Below are positions 6,365 through 12,795 of a stretch of DNA of 22,355 nt, in pieces. The notes beneath the pieces are model-generated. The model had not been told where the DNA came from. It made no database searches and saw only the letters and a list, made by a program, of their open reading frames with translations. Where the stretch lies: assembly GCA_026014905.1 (NCBI GenBank), contig JAOZHK010000091.1, positions 1 to 22,355 of the forward strand, read 5' to 3'. The position numbers and the translations under genes were made by a program. This DNA is from Candidatus Bathyarchaeota archaeon. Lineage in GTDB: Archaea; Thermoproteota; Bathyarchaeia; RBG-16-48-13; GCA-020355125. How positions within the stretch are numbered: position 1 is the first letter of the stretch; each line of letters starts with the position of its first letter.

Positions 6365-8233
6365 TTACGCTTCTCTCAGTTGTTGTAAGCTTGCGTCGAT
6401 AGTGTCCAACCCGAGTTTCCGTAACACTTGACTTGTAGGTATGCCATGAGCGTCCCAACCAATGATGTCATAATACTCTCGTTTACGGCGCTGAACTTCG
6501 GCCTTGTCGGTGGTCGCGCCCTTGTGGGGGCCGGAAGGAAGGGGGTCGTAGAATCGCGGTGGATTGTCGTCATCAATGCGGGGTGTCCAAGCAACATCAG
6601 GTCCTCCGAGAAGTTCTGCGGCGCGCTGAATATGAACGATGCGGTGGCTCAGTGTGGTTTTCCACTCTTGTTCCGTCATTGTCCAACCCGTCACGGCTCG
6701 AAGGAATCGCCACGGAAGATCTCCGAGACCGCCCCCCCAGCTAATGACGTTGCAGTACACGCTTGAGTCTTGAAAAACAGTGTCCATGTCATCGTATGCA
6801 TCGGTGACTGTGGAGGTGTGATCGCCGCCTTGGACGGAACAAGCATAACAGATATCTTTCGTGTAATCTAATCCACTTCGAGTACCATGGGCACCAATTT
6901 CTACACCTTTCACGTGAATTGCGTAGGGCATCACATCGACACCTTTCATGTCCGAGATCTTGACTGCTGCGCGATAGGTGCCTTCTGCCAGGATATCAAA
7001 GAAGGGGCCATCTCGATTAGCGATTTTATACGCGAGTTCTTCGAATGCTTTCACGTCACCCCATTTTAAGTCCAAGCCACCGAGATCCGCTTGAGATAAG
7101 ATTCCTCGTTGATAGAGTTCTGCTGCAAACGCCATCACGTTGCCACCGTTAATGCCTGAATATCCTAAATCCTCGATTAGTGACGTGAGATAAATCACTC
7201 CATCCGGATCGAACACACCGAGATTTGGCCCTAGATAGGCTTCCATCTCGTAGTCCGGGTTATCAGTGATCGCGCCCTTGTAGGGTCCTGCTCGAAGAAC
7301 CGCGAGTTTGAGACATGTGACGGGGCAGCCATAATCGCCCCAATAACGTTTCACCCAATAGCGAAAATCAAATTGATCCCCGCCCATGCTCTGTTCATCA
7401 TGCCATTCCTCTTGCCAATTTTTGACAGGTTCTGAACTTCGATCCGCTCCCACTTCATAACCTGCGTAGCCAGTTCCCCAGCGACGTAATCGATCCTTAC
7501 GATATGCGATCTGCGCGGTTTCATCCATGCATTGAACCACTTCTTCAGGGCGAGCGACAGCGGGAAGCGGCCCCATGCCTTTCGCTACGATAGCTTTCAG
7601 ATTTTTAGCACCCATCACCGCGCCGTAACCTCCATAACCCGCAGCGTGTGACCACTTTTGAATCACCGCGGAAACCCGGATGCGGTTTTCACCAGCAGGT
7701 CCAATATATAACATGGCGGGTTCTTTCTGGACACCAAATCGCTTATACTTTTTATCTAATTCGGTTTTAATCTCCTTCGTGAGCACTTTGATGGTTTCTT
7801 TCCCATCTAACCCCCAGAGATGATGTGCGTTTCGGAGCTCAACCGCATCATTATCGATATACAGATACACAGGGTTCTGCGCTTTTCCAGAAACAATAAC
7901 GCCATCCCATCCCGAACATTTTAATTCGATTGGAAACTCACCACTCAATGTTGAGCCGATGATGCCGTTACTCTGTGGTGATTTTCCTGAGACACAGATG
8001 CGAGCTCCACTGAAATAGCCCGTGAGTGGCCCCGTTAATGCTAAAAGCACGTTTTCAGGTCCAAGGGGATCCACCTGGTTCCAGTTATCGCCCAACCGAT
8101 CCCAAAGGATTTTCGCTGCTAACCCACGACCTCCAAGGTACTGGTACAGAATATCCTCGGGGAAGGTGGTTGCCGTGACTGTCTTGTTGCTTAAGTCAAC
8201 ATCGATGAATTTCCCTGCATAACCTCCCGTCAT
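6365..8233 (-). CDS. aor: Aldehyde ferredoxin oxidoreductase family protein (tungsten-pterin enzyme)
   Basis: 622 aa, full length. The family oxidises aldehydes to acids with ferredoxin as electron acceptor, using a bis-pterin tungsten centre and one [4Fe-4S] cluster. The N-terminal domain shows GGYAGKFIDVDLSNKTVTA, YLGGRGLAAKILWDRL, ALTGPLTGYFSGAR and GWDGVIVSGKAQNPVYLYID; the pterin-binding middle has GPAGENRIRVSAVIQ, AAGYGGYGAVMGAKNLKAIV and YEMEAYLGPNLGVFD. Cluster ligands: Cys303 and Cys307 (GCPVTC) and probably Cys494 (VYCN) are present, but the expected first Cys of the CxxCxxxC motif is Asp300. The gene starts one base after the ferredoxin stop and is followed by a MoaD-like carrier. 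The substrate is unknown; benzoyl-CoA-reductase-like BamB or WOR-type paralogs are alternatives within the same superfamily. Confidence 0.93.
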   Translation of the reverse strand: MTGGYAGKFIDVDLSNKTVTATTFPEDILYQYLGGRGLAAKILWDRLGDNWNQVDPLGPENVLLALTGPLTGYFSGARICVSGKSPQSNGIIGSTLSGEFPIELKCSGWDGVIVSGKAQNPVYLYIDNDAVELRNAHHLWGLDGKETIKVLTKEIKTELDKKYKRFGVQKEPAMLYIGPAGENRIRVSAVIQKWSHAAGYGGYGAVMGAKNLKAIVAKGMGPLPAVARPEEVVQCMDETAQIAYRKDRLRRWGTGYAGYEVGADRSSEPVKNWQEEWHDEQSMGGDQFDFRYWVKRYWGDYGCPVTCLKLAVLRAGPYKGAITDNPDYEMEAYLGPNLGVFDPDGVIYLTSLIEDLGYSGINGGNVMAFAAELYQRGILSQADLGGLDLKWGDVKAFEELAYKIANRDGPFFDILAEGTYRAAVKISDMKGVDVMPYAIHVKGVEIGAHGTRSGLDYTKDICYACSVQGGDHTSTVTDAYDDMDTVFQDSSVYCNVISWGGGLGDLPWRFLRAVTGWTMTEQEWKTTLSHRIVHIQRAAELLGGPDVAWTPRIDDDNPPRFYDPLPSGPHKGATTDKAEVQRRKREYYDIIGWDAHGIPTSQVLRKLGLDTIDASLQQLREA

Positions 8234-8234
8234 G

Positions 8235-8768
8235 TTAGATCAGCTCCTTTGCTTTATCTAAGTACAAATTTTCTGCTACTTGTCTGGTTAATTGGTCAGG
8301 GGTTTTTGAGAAGAGTTTGTGAGACACGGATTTTACTTCTTCAACCACCCGTAATGCATTAAACCCGGCGTCGGTGCAGACTTTGGCACATTGAGGATCA
8401 CCATCACAGAGATCACAGATTAACATGTATTCCTTTGTAGGATGAAGATGTGGAATCTGGCCAGGACAAGCAGTCATGCATTGTCCACAGGCCGTACATT
8501 GCTCTTTATCGACGATGACCGCGGAGGTATCCTCATTTACCGATAATGCGTCAAATGGACAGCTTGCGACACAAGGGTAATCATGGCATTGGGCACAGAG
8601 ATGCGCTATCTCTACGCCAGGAATTAACATAAAAATCCGGACGCGTGAGGCTTCAGGCCAGATCTGACCTTCATGGGAGAGGGTGCATGCAATTTCACAT
8701 CGCCGACAGCCGCTACAATTGAGGTAGTCGCGGACAATCCAGGGCTTTGCAGGATTTATCGTTGCCAT
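8235..8768 (-). CDS. Four-cluster [4Fe-4S] ferredoxin-type electron transfer subunit of the AOR
   Basis: 177 aa, HycB/DmsB-like iron-sulfur protein with 16 cysteines in four groups: Cys18-21-24-28 (CSGCRRCEIAC), CAQCHDYPCVASCP, CTACGQCMTACP and CDLCDGDPQCAKVC. This is the pattern for four [4Fe-4S] clusters. No signal peptide or twin-arginine motif is seen, so it is cytoplasmic. It ends one base before the AOR start and lies upstream of it in the same transcript; such pairs are common, and the ferredoxin is inferred to carry electrons out of the AOR. An AAGGAAAA purine run lies about 30 bases upstream of the ATG, with nothing stronger nearer. Confidence 0.92.
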   Translation of the reverse strand: MATINPAKPWIVRDYLNCSGCRRCEIACTLSHEGQIWPEASRVRIFMLIPGVEIAHLCAQCHDYPCVASCPFDALSVNEDTSAVIVDKEQCTACGQCMTACPGQIPHLHPTKEYMLICDLCDGDPQCAKVCTDAGFNALRVVEEVKSVSHKLFSKTPDQLTRQVAENLYLDKAKELI

Positions 8769-8817
8769 AACGTTTCACCAACATAATTAAACAATTTTCC
8801 TTCATATTAGTCTCTTC

Positions 8818-8828
8818 TTAAATAAAAG
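8818..8828 (-). promoter_or_regulatory. Candidate promoter for the ferredoxin-AOR-MoaD operon
   Basis: On the minus strand, CAAATCTTTTATTTAAG provides a TATA-like element (TTTTATTTAA) about 50-60 bases upstream of the ferredoxin ATG, predicting a leader of roughly 30 bases. It lies in the 157-base divergent gap shared with the 8926 gene. Motif reading only. Confidence 0.35.
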
Positions 8829-8870
8829 ATTTGTAATCAAAAATCGATAGCGTGATATCCAATAAATCTC

Positions 8871-8886
8871 CAAAAGCATAAATTTT
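8871..8886 (+). promoter_or_regulatory. Candidate promoter for the zinc-ribbon / Cys-tail / radical SAM operon
   Basis: CAAAAG followed by CATAAATTTT reads as a BRE plus TATA box about 45 bases upstream of the ATG at 8926, predicting transcription start near 8908 and a leader of about 15-20 bases containing GAGGG (8913-8917). A second A/T-rich run (8902-8911) is an alternative TATA box. Confidence 0.35.
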
Positions 8887-8925
8887 AGCCTGATTAATGT
8901 GATAATTATATTGAGGGCATAGGGT

Positions 8926-9276
8926 ATGGCGAAAGGCGTGTTAAAGTGGGTACTATACGCAATTTCAGCTGGATTCATCGTCTTGGGAGGACTCTTCCTG
9001 ATGGCCGCTTTTCCTCCCTACGAGTACAGACTCTTGCCAGGGATCGCCTTAATTGCGATTGCGATTGTTTTACTCTATTTTTCCCGGGAGAAGCAACCAA
9101 TCGAAATCCGACAAACCGTTGATGTATCAGGTCCCATTACTACAAAAGCGATTCCCTGTCCAATCTGCAGTGCGAATCTTGACGCTGATAAGTTGGTAGT
9201 AGTCGATGGTCGACCGTTCATTACCTGCGACTACTGTGGAAATAAAGTAGAGTTAACCGAGGAGCCAACATGGTAA
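8926..9276 (+). CDS. Small membrane protein with C-terminal zinc ribbon
   Basis: 116 aa. Two hydrophobic segments form a hairpin near the N-terminus (LKWVLYAISAGFIVLGGLFL, residues ~6-26, and LLPGIALIAIAIVLLYF, ~36-53), with a short PPYEYR loop between. The remainder (~60 residues) is soluble and holds CPIC (around residue 79) and CDYC (around 104), a two-knuckle zinc ribbon. Positive residues after the second helix suggest that the ribbon is cytoplasmic. The end overlaps the start of the next gene by 7 bases, so it is translationally coupled to the Cys-tailed membrane protein. The family is not recognised. A partner or adaptor role in that operon is inferred from position only. Confidence 0.8.
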   Translation: MAKGVLKWVLYAISAGFIVLGGLFLMAAFPPYEYRLLPGIALIAIAIVLLYFSREKQPIEIRQTVDVSGPITTKAIPCPICSANLDADKLVVVDGRPFITCDYCGNKVELTEEPTW

Positions 9277-10907
9277 TGAATCGCCACTCTGTGCGGTTTC
9301 TAATATTCCTCATCCTCACCATGGTATGTATTCCAGTAATCTCTTACACTAATGCCTCCATATTCGCTGACGTTAATCAGACTGTTACCTATCGCATTGA
9401 CAAAGAATGGGTTACGATCTGGATCAATGAAGATGCGTCTATTGAGTTACTTTACAATATAACAATTACGTATGAATCTAATGCTCAAGGATGGATTATC
9501 GTGGGGATGCCTGCCTCTGGGTTTAATATTGATTCGGTCACCAATCTTGATGGGACTCAGTTGACCTATAATGATCTCAGTAGTGGAAGTAACTATCAGA
9601 TTGAAGCCTACTTTGGGCGTCCGATGAGTTCGGGTGATCAAGATACGGTGATCATTCGTGCAGGCGTTCCGAATATGGTTTTCGTCGATGAAATGAACGA
9701 AGGAAACGTTGGGATGCAATTCACGCCCACATATTTTCCCGAAGAAGTGCTGAATCTGCGAGTGGCGATCGTCCCACCTGAAGGCGTGACAGAGGAAGAG
9801 ATCAAAACCTCGGAGCCAGCATTCTTCACTACAATCGATGGAGTCCTTGCAGTGTTCTGGGAAGAAAACAATTTGTTACCTAATACTCAACTGACCTTTG
9901 GGATCTCGATACCTGAAACCTACGTGACACTCCCAAGCACTGATTCAGATGCAGATCTTTGGACGTTTCTTGCGTTAATCCTCGTAGTTATTGGTGGAGT
10001 CGTTACGCTCATTCTTATTCTGCGGCGTCGGCGGAAAGAAAATTATGAAAAACCAAAAATCTCGATTGAAGCCTTAGGTCCTCGACGAGGATTGACGGCT
10101 GTCGAGGCAGCAGTTGTCGTACACACTAATCCAGCGAAGGTCTTGACAATGATTCTTTTCGGGCTGTTAATGAAGGGACTGGTCTCCGTGATAGAGGTTG
10201 ATCCTCTCATCAGAGTGTCCCGTATTGAGCAGAAAGCGCAAGATACCTCCTTGCCCCGAAAACGGTATTACGAAATTGATTTTCTACAAGCCATTGAACC
10301 CAAGGGATCGTTGAACGAAAAGCGACTTGCACGGTCTTATTTGAGTCTCCGTGATAATGTAGATAAAAAAATGAAGGGCTACTCTCGTGTGGATACAGAG
10401 AAATATTATAACTCAATTGTCGCTAAAGCTTGGGACCAAGTCACTCAGGCAAGTACACCTCAGTTGAAAGGAACCGTTATCGACCAGAACCTTCAATGGC
10501 TTCTAATGGATGAGAAATATTCTGATAAATTTCGCACTGCCTTTCCGCCTAACATGTTATTCTTGCCGCGACCTGGATGGGCGTGGTACTGGCATAGCCC
10601 TCTAGTCCCAAGAAGTGGAGGTACAGCACCTACACTCCCGACACGTCCGTCCGGTACACCTGAATATCAGCCCATTCCTGCTCAGGAATTCGCAGACAGC
10701 GTTGTTTCAGGGATTGAAAAAGCTACAAATAATCTTGTGCGTGATGCGGAGAACTTTGCGAAACGATTAATTCCTCCACCAAAGTCCGCTCAATCCGCCC
10801 GGTCGGTTCGGCGCCGTTCCAGCTGTGTGTGTGCCTGTGCATCATGTGCATGTGCCTGTGCATGTGTCTCCTGTGCTTGTGCCTGTGCAGGTGGAGGTGC
10901 TCGATAA
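9270..10907 (+). CDS. DUF2207-like membrane protein with a Cys-Ala ladder at its C-terminus
   Basis: 545 aa. Residues ~8-30 form a signal peptide or anchor (VRFLIFLILTMVCIPVISY). Residues ~31-227 form a beta-rich extracytoplasmic domain. One transmembrane helix follows at ~229-250 (DLWTFLALILVVIGGVVTLI), then a stop-transfer RRRRK. The cytoplasmic part begins with a winged-helix-like segment (GLTAVEAAVVVHTNPAKVLT and on), as in DUF2207 proteins. After a proline-rich linker and a helix, the last 29 residues hold ten cysteines (first at 519) in CxCxC, CxCxCxC and CxCxC blocks, spaced by Ala or Val, separated by AS and VS, and ending GGGAR. The ATG at 9270 overlaps the upstream gene and has GAGGAG five bases before it. 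Two bases after the stop comes a radical SAM/SPASM gene. The function is unknown; the tail looks like a modification substrate or metal site. Confidence 0.85.
   Translation: MVMNRHSVRFLIFLILTMVCIPVISYTNASIFADVNQTVTYRIDKEWVTIWINEDASIELLYNITITYESNAQGWIIVGMPASGFNIDSVTNLDGTQLTYNDLSSGSNYQIEAYFGRPMSSGDQDTVIIRAGVPNMVFVDEMNEGNVGMQFTPTYFPEEVLNLRVAIVPPEGVTEEEIKTSEPAFFTTIDGVLAVFWEENNLLPNTQLTFGISIPETYVTLPSTDSDADLWTFLALILVVIGGVVTLILILRRRRKENYEKPKISIEALGPRRGLTAVEAAVVVHTNPAKVLTMILFGLLMKGLVSVIEVDPLIRVSRIEQKAQDTSLPRKRYYEIDFLQAIEPKGSLNEKRLARSYLSLRDNVDKKMKGYSRVDTEKYYNSIVAKAWDQVTQASTPQLKGTVIDQNLQWLLMDEKYSDKFRTAFPPNMLFLPRPGWAWYWHSPLVPRSGGTAPTLPTRPSGTPEYQPIPAQEFADSVVSGIEKATNNLVRDAENFAKRLIPPPKSAQSARSVRRRSSCVCACASCACACACVSCACACAGGGAR
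10824..10904 (+). repeat. Low-complexity TGTGCN repeats coding the Cys-Ala tail
   Basis: The last 27 sense codons of the DUF2207-like gene are built on hexamers TGTGCN. An exact 12-mer, TGTGCCTGTGCA, occurs at 10830-10841, 10851-10862 and 10878-10889, broken by single TCA or GTCTCC inserts. Third positions vary elsewhere, so the amino-acid pattern is maintained partly independently of the DNA repeat. Confidence 0.8.
10890..10898 (+). promoter_or_regulatory. Ribosome binding site of the radical SAM gene, inside the upstream tail codons
   Basis: GGTGGAGGT codes Gly-Gly-Gly of the upstream protein's GGGAR terminus and is also a strong Shine-Dalgarno motif 11 bases before the ATG at 10910. This sets the radical SAM start at 10910 and couples its translation to completion of the Cys tail. 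Confidence 0.65.
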
Positions 10908-10909
10908 GA

Positions 10910-12241
10910 ATGAAGTTTATTGATAATCTTTTTCCAAAAAAAGTGCCTCCTGGATTATATCACTATCGTGCAACCGGAGAGTGGCAGGGACTGCGCCTTC
11001 ATCTTCGTGTTGAAGCGGACGGAGATGGCGTGTTGATCATCGATGCTTCCCGCGTGCTCTTTTTAAATCGAACGGCTACCGCTCACGTTTACTATTTCCT
11101 CACTGGAAAAAACGAAGAAGAAGCCGCAAAAGAGGTTCGACGGCGATACAAGATCGATTATGAGACGGCACTTACCGATCATCAAGATATTCTCTTCATC
11201 GTCAATTCTTTTGCAAAGACTAGTGATATCTGTCCCATTTCGTACCTGGGAGTCGAAAAAGCCAAACCCTTCCAACAATCAATGTCCGCGCCTTATCGTA
11301 TGGATTTAGCGCTAACCTATCGATGTAATAACCTCTGCCTTCACTGTTATACAGGCGGCCCCCGTGAAACCCCCGAACTCACCACGAAGGAATGGTATCA
11401 GGTGATTGATACCCTTTATACACTAGGAATCCCCCATCTTGTGTTTACGGGAGGAGAACCCACTCTTAGAGAGGATTTGCCACAATTAATTCGGTACGCC
11501 GAAGACAAGGGATTAGTGAGTGGAGTCATCACCAACGGGCGGCGATTGAAGGATCGCGCATATCTTGCAACCTTAGTCGATGCTGGCGTTGACCATATTC
11601 AGATCACCCTTGAATCATCGAATGAAAAGGTGCATGATAAGATTACAGGCATTGAGGGCAGCTGGCAAGAGACCGTGCAAGGATTAAAAAATGCCATCGC
11701 GACACCCATTTACACTCTCACCAATACCACTTTAAACCAGTATAATGCTGACGATATCCTGGAGACCATCAAGTTCATTCATGATCTCGGATTGCAGCAA
11801 TTTGCCTGTAACGGGCTCATTCATTCAGGCAAGGCTGCTGCTATCGCGAAGGATTTTGGACTTGAGGAGAGTCGTTTTAAACCCCTACTGACACGAATCC
11901 AAGAGTATGCAGAGCTCTTAGGAATGGAATTTATTTGGTATACCCCAACTCAATATTGTGTGGTTAATCCTCTAGAGTTAGAGCTGGGGATCAAAAGCTG
12001 TAGTGCATGTCGAATTAGTATGTGTATTGAACCAACAGGAGACGTCATACCCTGCCAAAGCTACTTTGAACCGTTAGGAAATATTCTGCAAGATGATTGG
12101 AATCAGATCTGGAATCATCCAACCTGTGTTGAACTACGTGAGAGAAAATACGTTTCTGATAAATGCCAGGAATGTCCCCAATTACCTGAATGTGGCGGCG
12201 GTTGCCCCCTTTATCAAAATGGAAAAATTGAAAGAGTATAG
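10910..12241 (+). CDS. Radical SAM/SPASM peptide-modifying enzyme with PqqD-like N-terminal domain
   Basis: 443 aa from the ATG at 10910, chosen because it follows the upstream stop by two bases and has the strong GGAGGT motif. The frame stays open further upstream but would translate the Cys repeat out of frame. Residues ~25-80 (VLIIDASRVLFLNRTATAHV, then EEAAKEVRRRYKID) resemble PqqD, the RiPP recognition element that binds substrate peptides. The radical SAM core has Cys139, Cys143 and Cys146 (CNNLCLHC), FTGGEPTLREDLPQL and ITNGRRLKD. The C-terminal SPASM domain supplies auxiliary-cluster cysteines: Cys364, 367, 372, 382, then 419, 422, 428 and 432 (CQECPQLPECGGGC). This architecture occurs in PqqE, AlbA and sactisynthases. 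Adjacency to a protein ending in alternating cysteines makes that tail the obvious candidate substrate. Heme-pathway AhbD/NirJ-like enzymes share the fold but not this context. Confidence 0.9.
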   Translation: MKFIDNLFPKKVPPGLYHYRATGEWQGLRLHLRVEADGDGVLIIDASRVLFLNRTATAHVYYFLTGKNEEEAAKEVRRRYKIDYETALTDHQDILFIVNSFAKTSDICPISYLGVEKAKPFQQSMSAPYRMDLALTYRCNNLCLHCYTGGPRETPELTTKEWYQVIDTLYTLGIPHLVFTGGEPTLREDLPQLIRYAEDKGLVSGVITNGRRLKDRAYLATLVDAGVDHIQITLESSNEKVHDKITGIEGSWQETVQGLKNAIATPIYTLTNTTLNQYNADDILETIKFIHDLGLQQFACNGLIHSGKAAAIAKDFGLEESRFKPLLTRIQEYAELLGMEFIWYTPTQYCVVNPLELELGIKSCSACRISMCIEPTGDVIPCQSYFEPLGNILQDDWNQIWNHPTCVELRERKYVSDKCQECPQLPECGGGCPLYQNGKIERV

Positions 12242-12257
12242 GACTCATGGGCGTTAA

Positions 12258-12650
12258 CTAGAAGAAGCCATAGTGATTCTGCGATTTAAGATCGATACGA
12301 ATGATTGCGCAATTCACGCAGCGAAAGGCCTTTAACGAGCCTGTTTTTTCATCGAACGGTAACCGGGAAGTTAATGGTTCACTTCGGATATCATGCCATC
12401 CAAAATTGTGGAGTGAAACCGCTTCCTTGTTCCAGTAAATGCCTTGAGGCCCAAGTATGTACCCTTCTTCCATTGAATCATTACAGCGGGGACATACAAT
12501 CTCTGTCTGCTGTTTCGGCGGATTCTTTGATTCAACAGCAGATTTGAGTATCCATCGATATCGAAGAACCGAAAATAGATGACGATATTGATAGATTAAG
12601 ATGACTACTACAAAAAACGCTAATGTGCCAATGATCGCATACGATTCCAA
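12258..12650 (-). CDS. Single-pass membrane protein with DUF6487-like zinc ribbon
   Basis: 130 aa. An N-terminal helix (YAIIGTLAFFVVVILIYQY, residues 4-22) is followed by a basic stretch and a soluble domain. CPRC (Cys53, Cys56) with MEEGYILGPQGIYW, and CVNC (around Cys115) near the end, match the DUF6487 zinc-ribbon pattern (CPxC-EEG, GxQGIxW, CxxC). The function of the family is unknown. It is convergent with the radical SAM gene (16 bases between the stops) and divergent from the M28 peptidase gene. Like the 8926 product it joins a membrane helix to a zinc ribbon, so it may belong to the same membrane system, but nothing except position links them. Confidence 0.75.
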   Translation of the reverse strand: MESYAIIGTLAFFVVVILIYQYRHLFSVLRYRWILKSAVESKNPPKQQTEIVCPRCNDSMEEGYILGPQGIYWNKEAVSLHNFGWHDIRSEPLTSRLPFDEKTGSLKAFRCVNCAIIRIDLKSQNHYGFF

Positions 12651-12795
12651 CTATGCTGTCGCCATTCAACATGCGTTTCAGAGAATTATTAAACTTTTAG
12701 AATTTATCAAAACATTCGCTGTGAATGAAGCGAGGTATTAATAACCCCGGAATCAAGTATGGTAGAGCATTAAATCTGGAATCGGTGACTGAAAC

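Noticed and set aside
10829..10909. Upstream in-frame extension of the radical SAM gene giving a second Cys-rich peptide (MCLCIMCMCLC...)
   Set aside because: It is the Cys-Ala repeat read in another frame, where TGTGCN again yields Cys. The ATG at 10910 has a strong ribosome-binding site and fits the protein family.
8235..12241. Radical SAM/SPASM enzyme as a maturase of the nearby tungsten AOR
   Set aside because: Such maturases exist, but this gene is in a separate, divergent operon, coupled to the Cys-tailed protein and fused to a PqqD-like domain. Kept only as a weaker alternative.
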